Below are positions 22,591-35,900 of a stretch of DNA of 64,000 nucleotides, one piece after another. Position numbers and translations under genes: made by a program. The notes beneath the pieces are model-generated. The model saw only the letters and a list, made by a program, of their open reading frames with translations, was not told the DNA's origin and did not search any database. Numbering within the stretch: the stretch's first letter is position 1; each line of letters opens with the position of its first letter. Origin of the DNA: Cyclina sinensis (lineage: Eukaryota > Mollusca > Bivalvia > Venerida > Veneridae); assembly GCA_012932295.1 (NCBI GenBank), contig JAAONU010000006.1, positions 18,244,904-18,308,903 on the forward strand. Reading direction: 5' to 3'.

Positions 22591-25500
22591 CATGATGCCC
22601 CATTTACGCTGATTCAGATTGCCCCGTTTAATCCATCATACATTACTCCGTTTAGTCCGATACAGATAGTTCCGTTTGCTCCATTATATACTGCCCCATT
22701 TACGCTGATTCAGATTGCCCCGTTTAATCCATCATGCATTACTCCGTTTAGTCCGATACAGATAGTTCCGTGTGCTCCATTACATAGTACCCAATATACG
22801 CTGATTCAGATTACTCCGTTTACTCCATCATACATTACTCTATTTACTCAGATACAGATAGTTCCGTTTTCTCCATTACATAGTACCCAATATAGGCTGA
22901 TTCAGATTACTCCGATTACTCCATCATACATTACTCTATTTACTCAGATATAGATAGTTCCGTTTGCTCCATTATATACTGCCCCATTTACACTGATTCA
23001 GATTGCTCTGTTTACTCCATCACAAATTGCTACGTTTATTCTTATACATATAGTTACGTTTGCTACATTATATGCTGCTCCATTTACGCTGATTTAGATT
23101 GCTCCGTTTACTCCATCATAGATAGTTCCGTTTCTTTTGATAAAAACTGCTCCATTCGTAGGATTTTATATTCTTCCTTTAAAAGTGATACAAATTGCTC
23201 CGCTTACTCCATCAAATATTGTTCAGCTAACTTTGAAACAGATTGACTCGTTTACTCAACCATATATTGCTTCGTTTAGCCTCAAACAGATTTCTTTTTT
23301 TTACTCCATCAAATGTTACGCACCTTAATCTGATAAAGATTGCTCCTTTAAGGTCATAATATCTTTCTTTGTTTACCCTGGTAGAGTTTGCGCCGTTAAC
23401 TCCATTACAGATTTCTCCGTCCACCCTAATACATGCTCTGTTTACTCAATCATAAATTGTGCCGTTTACCTTCATACAGTCAGCTCCGTTTGATACATCA
23501 TAGATTTCCTGTTTCCTCTGATATACAGACTGCTTCATTAATTCCATCCTAGATTGTTCCCTTTAACCTGATACAGAGAGTCCGGTTTATTAAATCAAAG
23601 ATTGCTCCGTTTAACATAATAAAAGATTGCTTCGTCTAAACTCAAACAGTTTGTTCTGTTTAACAAATTGCTTCTTTTACTCCGTCAAATATTGCCTTTG
23701 TTACGCTGGCAAACATTGTTCCATTAACTTTACCGTATATTGCCACATTTCCTCAGGTACAGGTCCATCATGTATTGTTCCGTGTACTTTGAAATAGATT
23801 GCTACGTTAAGACCATCATATATTGCCCCGTGTACTCTGATACAGATTACTTCATTAAGATCCTCATATATTGCTCCGTTTACTGTGATACAGATTGCTC
23901 CGTTAAGCTCATAATATATTGCTCCGTGTACTCTGATACAGATTACTTCGTTAAGACTATCATCTATTGCTCCGTGTACTCTGATACAGATTACTCCGTT
24001 AAGACCATCAGATATTGCTCCGTGTACTCTGATACAGATTACTCCGTTAAGACCGTCATAAATTGCTCCGGGTACTCTGATACAGGTCGCTGCGTTAAGA
24101 CCATCTTATATCGCTCCGTCTACTCTTATACGAATTACTCCAATATGACCATCATATATTGCTCCGTGTACTCTGGTACAGATTACTCCGTTTAGACCAT
24201 CATAAATTGCTCCGTGTACTCTGATACAGATTACTCCATTAAGACCCTCATATATTGCTCCCGGTACTTTGATACAGATTACTCCATTAAGACCGTCATA
24301 TTATGCTCCGTGAACTCTGATACAAATCGCTATGTTAAGACCCTTATATATTTCTCCGTGTACTCTGATACAGATTACTCCATTAAGACCCTCATATATT
24401 GCTCCGTGAACTCTGATACAGATTACTCCATTAAGACCCTCATATATTGCTCTGTTTACTCAGATACAGATTACTCCATTAAGACCCTCATATATTGCTC
24501 CATGTACTCTGATACCGATTGCTCCGTTAAGAACATCATATATTTCTCCGTATACTCTGGTACAGATTGCTCCGTTTAGACCATCATATATTGCTGCGTT
24601 TACTCTGGTACAGATTGCTCCCTTAAGACCATCATATATTGCTCCATGTACTCTGGTACAGATTGCTCCGTTAAGAACATCATATATTTCTCCGTATACT
24701 CTGGTACAGATTGCTCCCTTAAGACCATCATCTATTGCTCCATGTACTCTGGTACAGATTGCTCCGTTAAGAACATCATATATTTCTCCGTATACTCTGG
24801 TACAGATTGCTCCGTTAAGAACATCATATATTTCTCCGTATACTCTGATACTGATTGCTCCGTTAAGAACATCATATATTTCTCCCTATACTCTGATACA
24901 GATTGCTCCCTTAAGACCATCATCTATTGCTCCATGTACTCTGGTACAGATTGCTCCGTTAAGACCATCATATATTGCTTCGTTTACTCTGATACAGATC
25001 GCTGCGTTAAGACCTTCATATATTATACTCTGATACAGATCGCTGCGTTAAGACCTTCATATATTGCTTCGTTTACTCTGATACAGATCGCTGCGTTAAG
25101 ACCTTCATATATTGCTTCGTTTACTCTGATACAGATCGCTGCGTTAAGAACATCATATATTGCTTCGTTTACTCTGATACAGATCGCTGCGTTAAGACCT
25201 TCATATATTGCTTCGTTTACTCTGATACAGATCGCTGCGTTAAGACCTTCATATATTGCTTCGTTTACTCTGATACAGATCGCTGCGTTAAGACCATCAT
25301 ATATTGCTTCGTTTACTCTGATACAGATCGCTGCGTTAAGACCTTCATATATTGCTTCGTTTACTCTGATACAGATCGCTGCGTTAAGACCTTCATATAT
25401 TGCTTCGTTTACTCTGATACAGATCGCTGCGTTAAGAACATCATATATTGCTTCGTTTACTCTGATACAGATCGCTGCGTTAAGACCTTCATATATTGCT

Positions 25501-28180
25501 TCGTTTACTCTGATACAGATCGCTGCGTTAAGACCTTCATATATTGCTTCGTTTACTCTGATACAGATCGCTGCGTTAAGAACATCATATATTGCTTCGT
25601 TTACTCTGATACAGATCGCTGCGTTAAGACCTTCATATATTGCTTCGTTTACTCTGATACAGATCGCTGCGTTAAGAACATCATATATTGCTTCGTTTAC
25701 TCTGATACAGATCGCTGCGTTAAGAACATCATATATTGCTTCGTTTACTCTGATACAGATCGCTGCGTTAAGACCTTCATATATTGCTTCGTTTACTCTG
25801 ATACAGATCGCTGCGTTAAGACCTTCATATATTGCTTCGTTTACTCTGATACAGATCGCTGCGTTAAGAACATCATATATTGCTTCGTTTACTCTGATAC
25901 AGATCGCTGCGTTAAGACCTTCATATATTGCTTCGTTTACTCTGATACAGATCGCTGCGTTAAGACCTTCATATATTGCTTCGTTTACTCTGATACAGAT
26001 CGCTGCGTTAAGACCATCATATATTGCTTCGTTTACTCTGATACAGATCGCTGCGTTAAGACCTTCATATATTGCTTCGTTTACTCTGATACAGATCGCT
26101 GCGTTAAGACCATCATATATTGCTTCGTTTACTCTGGTACAGATTGCTCCGTTTAGACCATCATATATTGCTGCGTTTACTCTGGTACAGATTGCTCCCT
26201 TAAGACCATCATATATTGCTCCATGTACTCTGGTACAGATTGCTCCGTTAAGAACATCATATATTTCTCCGTATACTCTGGTACAGATTGCTCCCTTAAG
26301 ACCATCATCTATTGCTCCATGTACTCTGGTACAGATTGCTCCGTTAAGAACATCATATATTTCTCCGTATACTCTGGTACAGATTGCTCCGTTAAGAACA
26401 TCATATATTTCTCCGTATACTCTGATACTGATTGCTCCGTTAAGAACATCATATATTTCTCCCTATACTCTGATACAGATTGCTCCCTTAAGACCATCAT
26501 CTATTGCTCCATGTACTCTGGTACAGATTGCTCCGTTAAGACCATCATATATTGCTTCGTTTACTCTGATACAGATCGCTGCGTTAAGACCTTCATATAT
26601 TGCTTCGTTTACTCTGATACAGATCGCTGCGTTAAGAACATCATATATTGCTTCGTTTACTCTGATACAGATCGCTGCGTTAAGAACATCATATATTGCT
26701 TCGTTTACTCTGATACAGATCGCTGCGTTAAGACCTTCATATATTGCTTCGTTTACTCTGATACAGATCGCTGCGTTAAGACCTTCATATATTGCTTCGT
26801 TTACTCTGATACAGATCGCTGCGTTAAGAACATCATATATTGCTTCGTTTACTCTGATACAGATCGCTGCGTTAAGACCTTCATATATTGCTTCGTTTAC
26901 TCTGATACAGATCGCTGCGTTAAGACCTTCATATATTGCTTCGTTTACTCTGATACAGATCGCTGCGTTAAGACCATCATATATTGCTTCGTTTACTCTG
27001 ATACAGATCGCTGCGTTAAGACCTTCATATATTGCTTCGTTTACTCTGATACAGATCGCTGCGTTAAGAACATCATATATTGCTTCGTTTACTCTGATAC
27101 AGATCGCTGCGTTAAGAACATCATATATTGCTTCGTTTACTCTGATACAGATCGCTGCGTTAAGACCTTCATATATTGCTTCGTTTACTCTGATACAGAT
27201 CGCTGCGTTAAGACCTTCATATATTGCTTCGTTTACTCTGATACAGATCGCTGCGTTAAGAACATCATATATTGCTTCGTTTACTCTGATACAGATCGCT
27301 GCGTTAAGACCTTCATATATTGCTTCGTTTACTCTGATACAGATCGCTGCGTTAAGACCTTCATATATTGCTTCGTTTACTCTGATACAGATCGCTGCGT
27401 TAAGACCATCATATATTGCTTCGTTTACTCTGATACAGATCGCTGCGTTAAGACCTTCATATATTGCTTCGTTTACTCTGATACAGATCGCTGCGTTAAG
27501 ACCATCATATATTGCTTCGTTTACTCTGATACAGATCGCTGCGTTAAGACCTTCATATATTGCTTCGTTTACTCTGATACAGATCGCTGCGTTAAGACCA
27601 TCATATATTGCTTCGTTTACTCTGATACAGATCGCTGCGTTAAGACCTTCATATATTGCTTCGTTTACTCTGATACAGATCGCTGCGTTAAGACCTTCAT
27701 ATATTGCTTCGTTTACTCTGATACAGATCGCTGCGTTAAGACCTTCATATATTGCTTCGTTTACTCTGATACAGATCGCTGCGTTAAGACCTTCATATAT
27801 TGCTTCGTTTACTCTGATACAGATCGCTGCGTTAAGACCTTCATATATTGCTCCGTATACTTTGATTCAGATTGCTCCGTTAAGACCATCATATATTGCT
27901 CCGTATACATTGATTCAGATTGCTCCTTTACTCGAACTATGAATGGCTTTGTTTACCCTGTTTTAAATCTCTTATTTTATTCCTATAAATATGGCCCCGT
28001 TCACTCCAAACCCCGATACAGATTGTTCCGTTCAATCCAAGAAATATGGTTCCGTTTTCTCATGAACATATTGTTTATTCTTGTTTACTCTGCCTATACT
28101 TGTACCAATTGTACCGTTTCAAACACAAGTAGTTCGTTTACGAAAAGATTACTCCAGTGACAACTTCATACATTGCTCCA
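22590..28180. repeat. 48-bp satellite array with higher-order structure
   Basis: About 5.6 kb is built of a 48-bp unit that is itself a dimer of two 24-bp halves. Both halves end ATTGCTCCGTT or its variant ATCGCTGCGTT; one half carries CTCTGATACAG and the other AAGACCATCATAT. Edges (22590-24500 and after 27850) are diverged; the centre (25030-27850) is nearly uniform. The block 24553-25019 recurs at 26130-26596. Because 48 is a multiple of 3, frames stay open for kilobases. It lies between the 5' end of stomatin gene 1 and the 3' end of gene 2. Confidence 0.97.
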
Positions 28181-29918
28181 TATCTACACTTAAGAAAATG
28201 ATTGGTTTATTCCAGCTAAGCTAGTCTGGTTCCCAGCGTACTATTCAGACTACAGTTAAGACTGTCTGTAAACTTCCATTTACTGAAAATCAGATTACTC
28301 TATTTATCAAGTAATTTATTCCAGTAATGATTGCATAATATACCAAAACGTAGACGTCTACTCTGATACTGCTCCATTTACTTCTGAACAATTTTGTCTG
28401 TCACGTTTCAATGTAGATGTACTAACGAAAACATGTGACGTAATAACTGTTGTTGTTGTTGTTATATTTTGATTAATAAATAAAAATGACGTCAGGAAAA
28501 GAAACATTTCGCTTACAAAATATTTTATTTCATTTAAGATAAACATGCATAAAAACAATATACAGGTTTTATAAATACAACTGCTTCGTTACAGAAAGGA
28601 TTAAAAAGTAAAATACATAAAAAAAATTTAAATGCATGAAAATGTATAAAAGAAAGGCATGGCATTGATCCGATGTAATGCTGAGATATTTACGATATCA
28701 GTTAAAGTTGATTAAGTTGTGTTTGTTAAACATGAAAAAAATCAACAGAATCTGTGTGTTTTTTAATTTGAAAATACTTGGTTACAGTACTGCCTGTAAG
28801 TGAAGGTACTATTAATGATTTCTTAAAATCCAACAAGTATTTTGCCTTATAAATGCTACATTAAACATCTACATTGTGCTCTAACTTCTCAGTTCCTGCG
28901 GAAGTGACGTAAATTTTTCTTCACTGACCAATCAATGAACTGGGATTTCAAAAAGACCCAGTAGCGGAATAAGATTTATAATATTTTGCATTACCTCGCA
29001 GTAAATAAAAACAGCAACAACAATGATAGTTTTGGGAAAATACTGAGTAATATTTTAAAGTTATATTTGAGTGAAAACTGCCTCACGTGATTGCTAGTCA
29101 AGATAAATGTTGAAGAAAAAAGTAAATGTTAAGAAATCGTGTAAAACCAATAAAGACTTCTTTATGTTGGATATAAATGCAAACACATCTTCCAGTATTA
29201 TTTTGAATTTAATGTTTGACTGGGCTAGGCAAAAGGATTTTAAGCACATTCGGCTCAATTCAATAGGAGAATAATTAAGCAACGTATTTAGTTTTCTTTA
29301 TTTTTCTAAGACAACACATCAGAATTATGTAGGGTCAACTATAAGAAAAGAAAGATCTCCAGTGTTGAATAAAGACAGACCACTTGTTAACAGTTAAAAC
29401 TTCACATGAACTCTCTATACAAATTTATGTCAGTATAAACTGTCAATAAAATATTGACGATCATTAAATGTTATTTGAAAAATGAGTATACATGTATATT
29501 ATTTACACCTGACAAAGTAGATTGCACATATTTCATTTTACAAAAGAAATACTACATCCGGTTGCTGTAACAACGGTTGTTTAGCACTACTAAAAGTAAT
29601 ATATAAGCTATAAACCTATCACTTTGGTATTAAACGTGTGTATTCAAAAGCAATATATTTTTTATGACTTCTTATTACAGCAAATTCATAACACACATAA
29701 TAACATTGGTCGTTTTGCTCATTGAAAAAGTAAACGGCATACAATATATAATTGATAGATTTTTGAAGTTTGACCTATATGATTGTCCTGTTTACAGAAT
29801 GTTGACAAAACCAGTACTGTCATCTTGTTAGCACCAAGTTATTGGGTTTTGTCATTTTACTTCAGCGCAACACATTTCTGTAAAAAACATTGCACCAGCC
29901 ATTTTAATAGCCAAGTTT
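28181..29918. other. 3' flank of stomatin gene 2
   Basis: Probably 3' UTR and intergenic DNA. The minus strand has an AATAAA at 29302-29297, about 620 nt beyond the stop codon, as a candidate polyadenylation signal. Nothing else was recognised. Confidence 0.4.
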
Positions 29919-32900
29919 CTACTGGATCGGACTAGCCTGAGGTCTTCCAAACGACTGCAGGAATTCAAGCGGCAAAGGGAAAATAATCGTAGAATTCTTT
30001 TCAGCTGCAACTGTGTTAAGCGTCTGCAGGTATCGGAGCTGCATTGCGGCGGGAGATTCTGTCATGACGTCTGCTGCTTCCTTCAATGCACGTGACGCCT
30101 TCTGTTCACCTTCTGCGGCTATGACCTACACAAATATTATGTATACTTGAGCTGGTTTATACCGCATGCAATTTATTTAAGCCCAACAGTTTTTACTCCT
30201 GCTATCCGAAGGTGAAGTGTAGACCGGTAGTTAAGATACGATTTTAATGAGATTGACGCTTGAAGTACATGATTGCTACGGCAATTCTTGCTAAAGAATT
30301 GAAAGTGTCCCCATATACTTATTCACCAAATAAAAAGCGTTTACCTTATTTTTTTTTAGCAGTAGTGTCATAAAAGTCTTTTGAAATACGTTGATAGTAG
30401 TCATAATTACCTTTGCCCGTGCCTCTCTGGTTGCTTCAGCCTCGGCGGCCATTGCCCTTTGCATTTGTTCTGGCAAACGAACATCGGTGCTGAGAAGAAA
30501 TAAAATAATGCGTGAATAAATAATCACCTAGCCTAAATCTTAAAGAATTACGTATGTTGAATCCCAAACAAGGGCGTAGTACTTTTTGCAGTCCTCAGCC
30601 TAAGACTGTAAATGTTGTATACTAGTATTCAACTTTGATCAATGAGAAGAAACTTCTGAGAAGAGGTTTCTCTCGTTTGTTTAAATTGTGGATTTCAGCA
30701 TTACTATCAGAGAAGTCCCATTTTTTTTTAAATTATCATATTTGAGATCCTTTTCGGTTAAAAGTCAATTGAGGGGGGTGGGAGGGGGACGGGGGAAGAG
30801 CACGATTTATGAGGTGAAAGGTCATCTTGTATTTTTTCAGAGTAGCTATAAAAGTGTAATCGTATCTTATCTTACATTTCTACACGTTCTACGTCCACAC
30901 CCCATGGATCAGTAGCATTATCAAGAAGAACCTGAAAACATAAAGATAATATTATATCCAAAATTATTGCTAATTTCAGCTGTACAAGAAATGACCAAAA
31001 TAGTTCACAGGCAAAATTTCACAAAGGTTGAATGTATAAATTATCAACATTCGAATGTGTGATTTTTTTGTATTCATAAGCAAAGCATACGTTCCATGTT
31101 CTAAAGATAATACCTTAGGCAGACATGTCGCAAAAACAGTGAAAGAAACAACCGATTTTTGTTTTACAGTCCTCAGTTAGTTTGATTAAAGTATTAATCA
31201 TTTATGGCATCGTGGGATCCGTGTTTTATATCCTTCGACGTGTGACGCAATCACATTAGCAACCTTAATATTTCAAAAGCCTATTTGATAATGGAATACT
31301 CTTAAAGCTAAAAATTCTGTTAAAAAATCAGATGTTTTCGCATATCTTAATCTGCAAAATTCCTTGCTAAGGTACTGTTACAGGTCAGGCAGACATTTAA
31401 ACGTGCGCTTAAACTTATAGATCTGGTTCCCTTTGTCAACCTTCGACACAGTTTTTACTGGTTCAGAAATTTCATGCTGGTTCCATTTGCCGCATCGCAA
31501 CATATTTAGCATGTGTGAGAACTCAATGCGGGTTCCGTCTATGAGCAAAACCTTTTGTCTTGTTTTCCATGCCTGCGTAAAAGCGTTTGTAGCCATGGTC
31601 CTGTGTTATTTGCTCTATAAGATATTAATCAAACTTCCGTGTCTTTGCTCTTACAAAAAACAGACCACTGCATTCATGCAGACTCATCGTTGTCTGCACT
31701 GTTTGCATTTTCTCTCGATACCAACTACACGTGATAATTGTAAACGGAATGCTATCATACTAGTAGTCCATTTTAAAGACTCACCTTCATCTGTGAATTA
31801 ATCTCTTCACGTTTGGACAAGATGTCTGTCATATTGTAAGTACCGAGGATATTTCTCAAGGTCGTTGCCCCTAACATCTTGCTGGACGCTTCCACATTCT
31901 CAATTTTGGTAATGGACAGGACGGGGTCAATGATGCGTAAGTATACCACGGCGTCTACCATCACTGTAAGCTGATCCTTCGTGAGAATCTGTAAAATTGC
32001 GGGATATACTTAATATACACTGAATTCTGATTTTAAACATTGATTATCCAGAGTAAATGAGACCAGTCTAAATGACAGAGCAATCAACAATTGCTCCCAT
32101 CTGAATCATAGCAACACCGAAATAATGGACACTTCACCATGACTTTGTATTCTCGTGACGTTTGTAAAAATGTGGCAGGCGTTAAATAACGTCACTTGTG
32201 AAATTCATCAGTGTGTATATTACGACATAATGTTATTTTTAAATCAACTTATGCGACTTTATTGGATCGGTACCGAACCCCGACGTCATCCGTAACTCTC
32301 CGAAAATCGCATCTGAGGTAATTTAATAACATGTTTGGACTTCTAAAAAAAACAAACAGGCGATTCACGTTTGGTGTATTCTTCGGCTTAATTACTCACA
32401 AAGTAGTTAAGGCGTCCGCCTACGGAGCGGGAGGACGAAGGTTCGAGTCCCTTTAGGGGCTTGTTCTGATGCGGCCGGTTGGTGAGCCGCCAGGTAGTTA
32501 AAGAATGGTTACCGATTGCCTATCCGCCTGGAACATAGGATAAGGAATCGGAGAGTAAATGTGTACACTAATAGAGATGTCTCATAAGCCCGTGAGGCTG
32601 GCCCCTATTAGTAGGGGTGACACTATAATAAACAAGCACTTTTTACTTTACTTATTCTCGCGGAAGATTCCGAGTTGCACGACTGACTGTATAAAAGCCT
32701 GCTTGATTGAAAGTAAAAGACAAGAGCCGTATTTCAGAATTTCACCATAATGTATGTAAATGAAAACAGTATTTTTGGAAAAGAAAGTTTTTGTTCATCA
32801 TCAAGTTATAATTCCTGTTTGAAATCACTTACCTCTTGTGGGTTAATGTCAAAAGATCGTGTCCGCATGTCTACTTTGGTAACTGTGTCCATGCATGGAT

Positions 32901-35900
32901 ACACGAAAAACAGACCTACAAACAACATTGGTTCACTTTCAGTCACAAATAAAATATTGAGGTAACATGCATGTTTGAATGTGCTCCTCTGCACAAAAAA
33001 TGAGAGATGTTATGTGAAGCGTAATAATTCAGAAGAGATAGCTAGCATTTACCAAAGACTTACAAATCTTATCTAATTTGAATTCAGTTGCTGACAGATA
33101 CTAGTATTGCCCTAACGCCTCAGAGAACTGAAGACTGTAAGCAATAGTAAGTACCTGGTCCTTTGGCTCCACCGTCAATAATTCTTCCCAGTCGGAAAAT
33201 CACAGCGCGTTCATATTCCTGTACCATCTGAAATGTAAAATACAGAACTGGTGAAAATTCAATGTTAACTTCCTTCACGTTATGAACAAAGGTTTCATTT
33301 AGGACTCTTACGTTTGTTTTTGTGTGTGTGTCCTGAACTGTAAATTCTGTGTAGTTTATTTTGTTAAAGTTTACATCGGTCTTTGTTATCTGCTGGCTAC
33401 CCTGCTTCTTGGAGCGTTCTGCCTGTCCCGACGGGAGGCTTTAGCAAGTGAAAGAATATTTCGATATTTCAATCATGGGACCACCTTATATTAAATAGAG
33501 GATATTTGTTTGTTTTTGTGGAAGATGAGAATTTATTTCATCGAGTGAACACCATATGTGATATTTTCACGAGTGGCGCAGCCACGAGTGAAAATATCAA
33601 CATATGGTGTTCACGAGATGAAATAAATTCCCATCTTCCACTAAAAAACAAACAAATTTTCTTTTTATTTTATGCCAACACGTCAAAAATGGGTTTTTAT
33701 ATGACATTTTTAATCAGGGCCTTCAATAAATTCCCCATGGTGAGCCCCAAATCAGTTAATGCGTACTTTGGTTACTCCGCACAAAAAAAGTGCAGACAAT
33801 CTCCAATGCATATGATAACTTACTTCTGCTGAAATAAACTGAATACACTTTCATCAAATAATATTTATTTTTGTCTACACAGTTTATCAATATTTATTGA
33901 ATTTTGCCATACATACTTTAATTATAAAAGCGGATTAATACTCAATATTCAATAGTTCGGGCACAAACATGTATTATCAAAATGGTAATTAACTGATTCA
34001 AAACAGTGTATTATCACTTTTATCTCACTGATATTTCCCTATATTTCATTGGTAGGCATAAAATAAAAGGTAAAATCCGTCTAACTTTTATAGATACACA
34101 AAATGTATTAGCCGGGAAAGAAGTAAAGAATTCATTCAATTCACATAAAGCAAGGTAACGAATTAACTGACCCATTCTTTCATTTAATATTTGACAACGG
34201 ATAATAGCAAAATAAACTTTGAATTATGAAAACACTCACATACCTTTAATGCACACAGAAGAGAAAACGGGAAGAACAGTATGATAAAGATCAGTGAAAA
34301 CAATTTTAAACAAGCTGCGCATGCTCCAGATTCTCCTTCCGTTTCCGGTTGTTTTGCCATATCGGAATATTCTGAAAATTAAATGAAAACGAATGAAAAA
34401 TTTTTGCACTATAAATAAAGAGATTTCTTCATGCCAGTTATATCGCTTCACTTTCGGTATTCGGTTAAGATTTCATCGAACAACATGAACATTCAATTAT
34501 TTATGCTTTGTCTATACGTCAATGTTCTAAGGCGTTGGATTTTCTGGCAGCTAACGTGTCCAAAGTTGTGTACCTTGTTTTCTTCAATTTTGTCTCAATA
34601 TAACTGTATAGCTTCTACAAATGATCTACAACACTGAAACATGTAAGTGCAAAATTAACCATGCAATTTTCAAAAGAAGAGAAAAATACCCATCTAGCAA
34701 ACTATATTAATCCTTACAAAACTGTAGGTAGAATTCGTGGAAGTATGTCTTTCCAGCGAGCACTTTGCCACTAAAGAGAAGACGAGAAAATCTTCCTGCT
34801 CTTACGAAAAAGACAAGAAAAAAACCCCACAAACAAACAAAGAAAAACTTGTTTTTAAAAGAGCTTGCTTTGTGTACCACACCAAAAATATGTGTCTATT
34901 GAAATGTAATGTGGTAGTTGTCTTTATATTTGTATACTTTGGAGTCTCCCATTTCAAAAAACTATTACCACTTGTTTGCTGATGCTTTTGTCTGGAATGT
35001 ACAGATATGACATTAAGTTCAGTTTTTTTTATTATCTTTGTCTCGTATGAATAATTAAGATAGGTGGAGATCAACTTACTTATAACGAAAGAATCTTGAT
35101 TTATCGTTTCAGTTGAGTTATTTACGAAGAATTTTAGCGTTTATTGTTAGATAAATCGAGATATTTCAAATATTCGTTTCATAGAGTTGCAACCCCGTAT
35201 CTGCGTAATCTTCGAACGTCTCGACCGGATATCCGAAAAGCCTTTACTCCAGACACCGGACATTTCTGCAGTATCTTGGTCAGGAAGAATTCAGGTATGG
35301 GAGGTTCCACCAAACATACAAAGGCATAGCATCCATTGCTGTGAACCTAGAAAGTTTTATTTTTAAACAAATGTTTAAGCGTCCCCAGGTTTCTTCGTTT
35401 GTTAAACACACTTTCTGTCTTATTTCCTCAGGCATGTCTATGCTGATGGCCTCTTGAAGAAAAAAATCATTAAATGTTGGCCAAGAAAAGAATTCTGAGA
35501 GTAGTTAAAGTGCATGAAAGGTCAGTTTGACATACAAATGTACATGTAATCAACGCAATGGTGTAAGGGAATACAAATCTAGGCCTGATGGTCAGGTTCA
35601 CTTTGAGTATGTTTAATACAGGAACAGCTTATCAGCAGATGCTCATATCTGTTTATGATTAGCTCAGATTACAAATGTAGCTAGTATAATCACTGACACG
35701 CCACATTAAGAACTCCAAAGCACCTTTTTCTGTTTTTAGCCTTTTTTGTAACCAGACGCCTTTTAAACTAGATCTCTTATTCTATTTATTTCTCTAGAAT
35801 AAACTCAACCCTACAGCCTCTTGCTCAAGAGTGACCAACTATCTCTATTTGAGTTTATTTATTGTCGGTACCGGTTGCCCATATGACCGACGCCCCTTGA

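Noticed and set aside
23740..24579. 151- and 121-codon frames with 16-residue repeats
   Set aside because: They are diverged left part of the same 48-bp satellite.
24646..28160. Giant repeat proteins of 1098 and 645 residues
   Set aside because: They are read-through of a 48-bp satellite open in more than one frame; there is no signal peptide, splice context or frame preference.
22590..28180. CRISPR array
   Set aside because: Units are contiguous with no unique spacers, in a eukaryotic context without cas genes.
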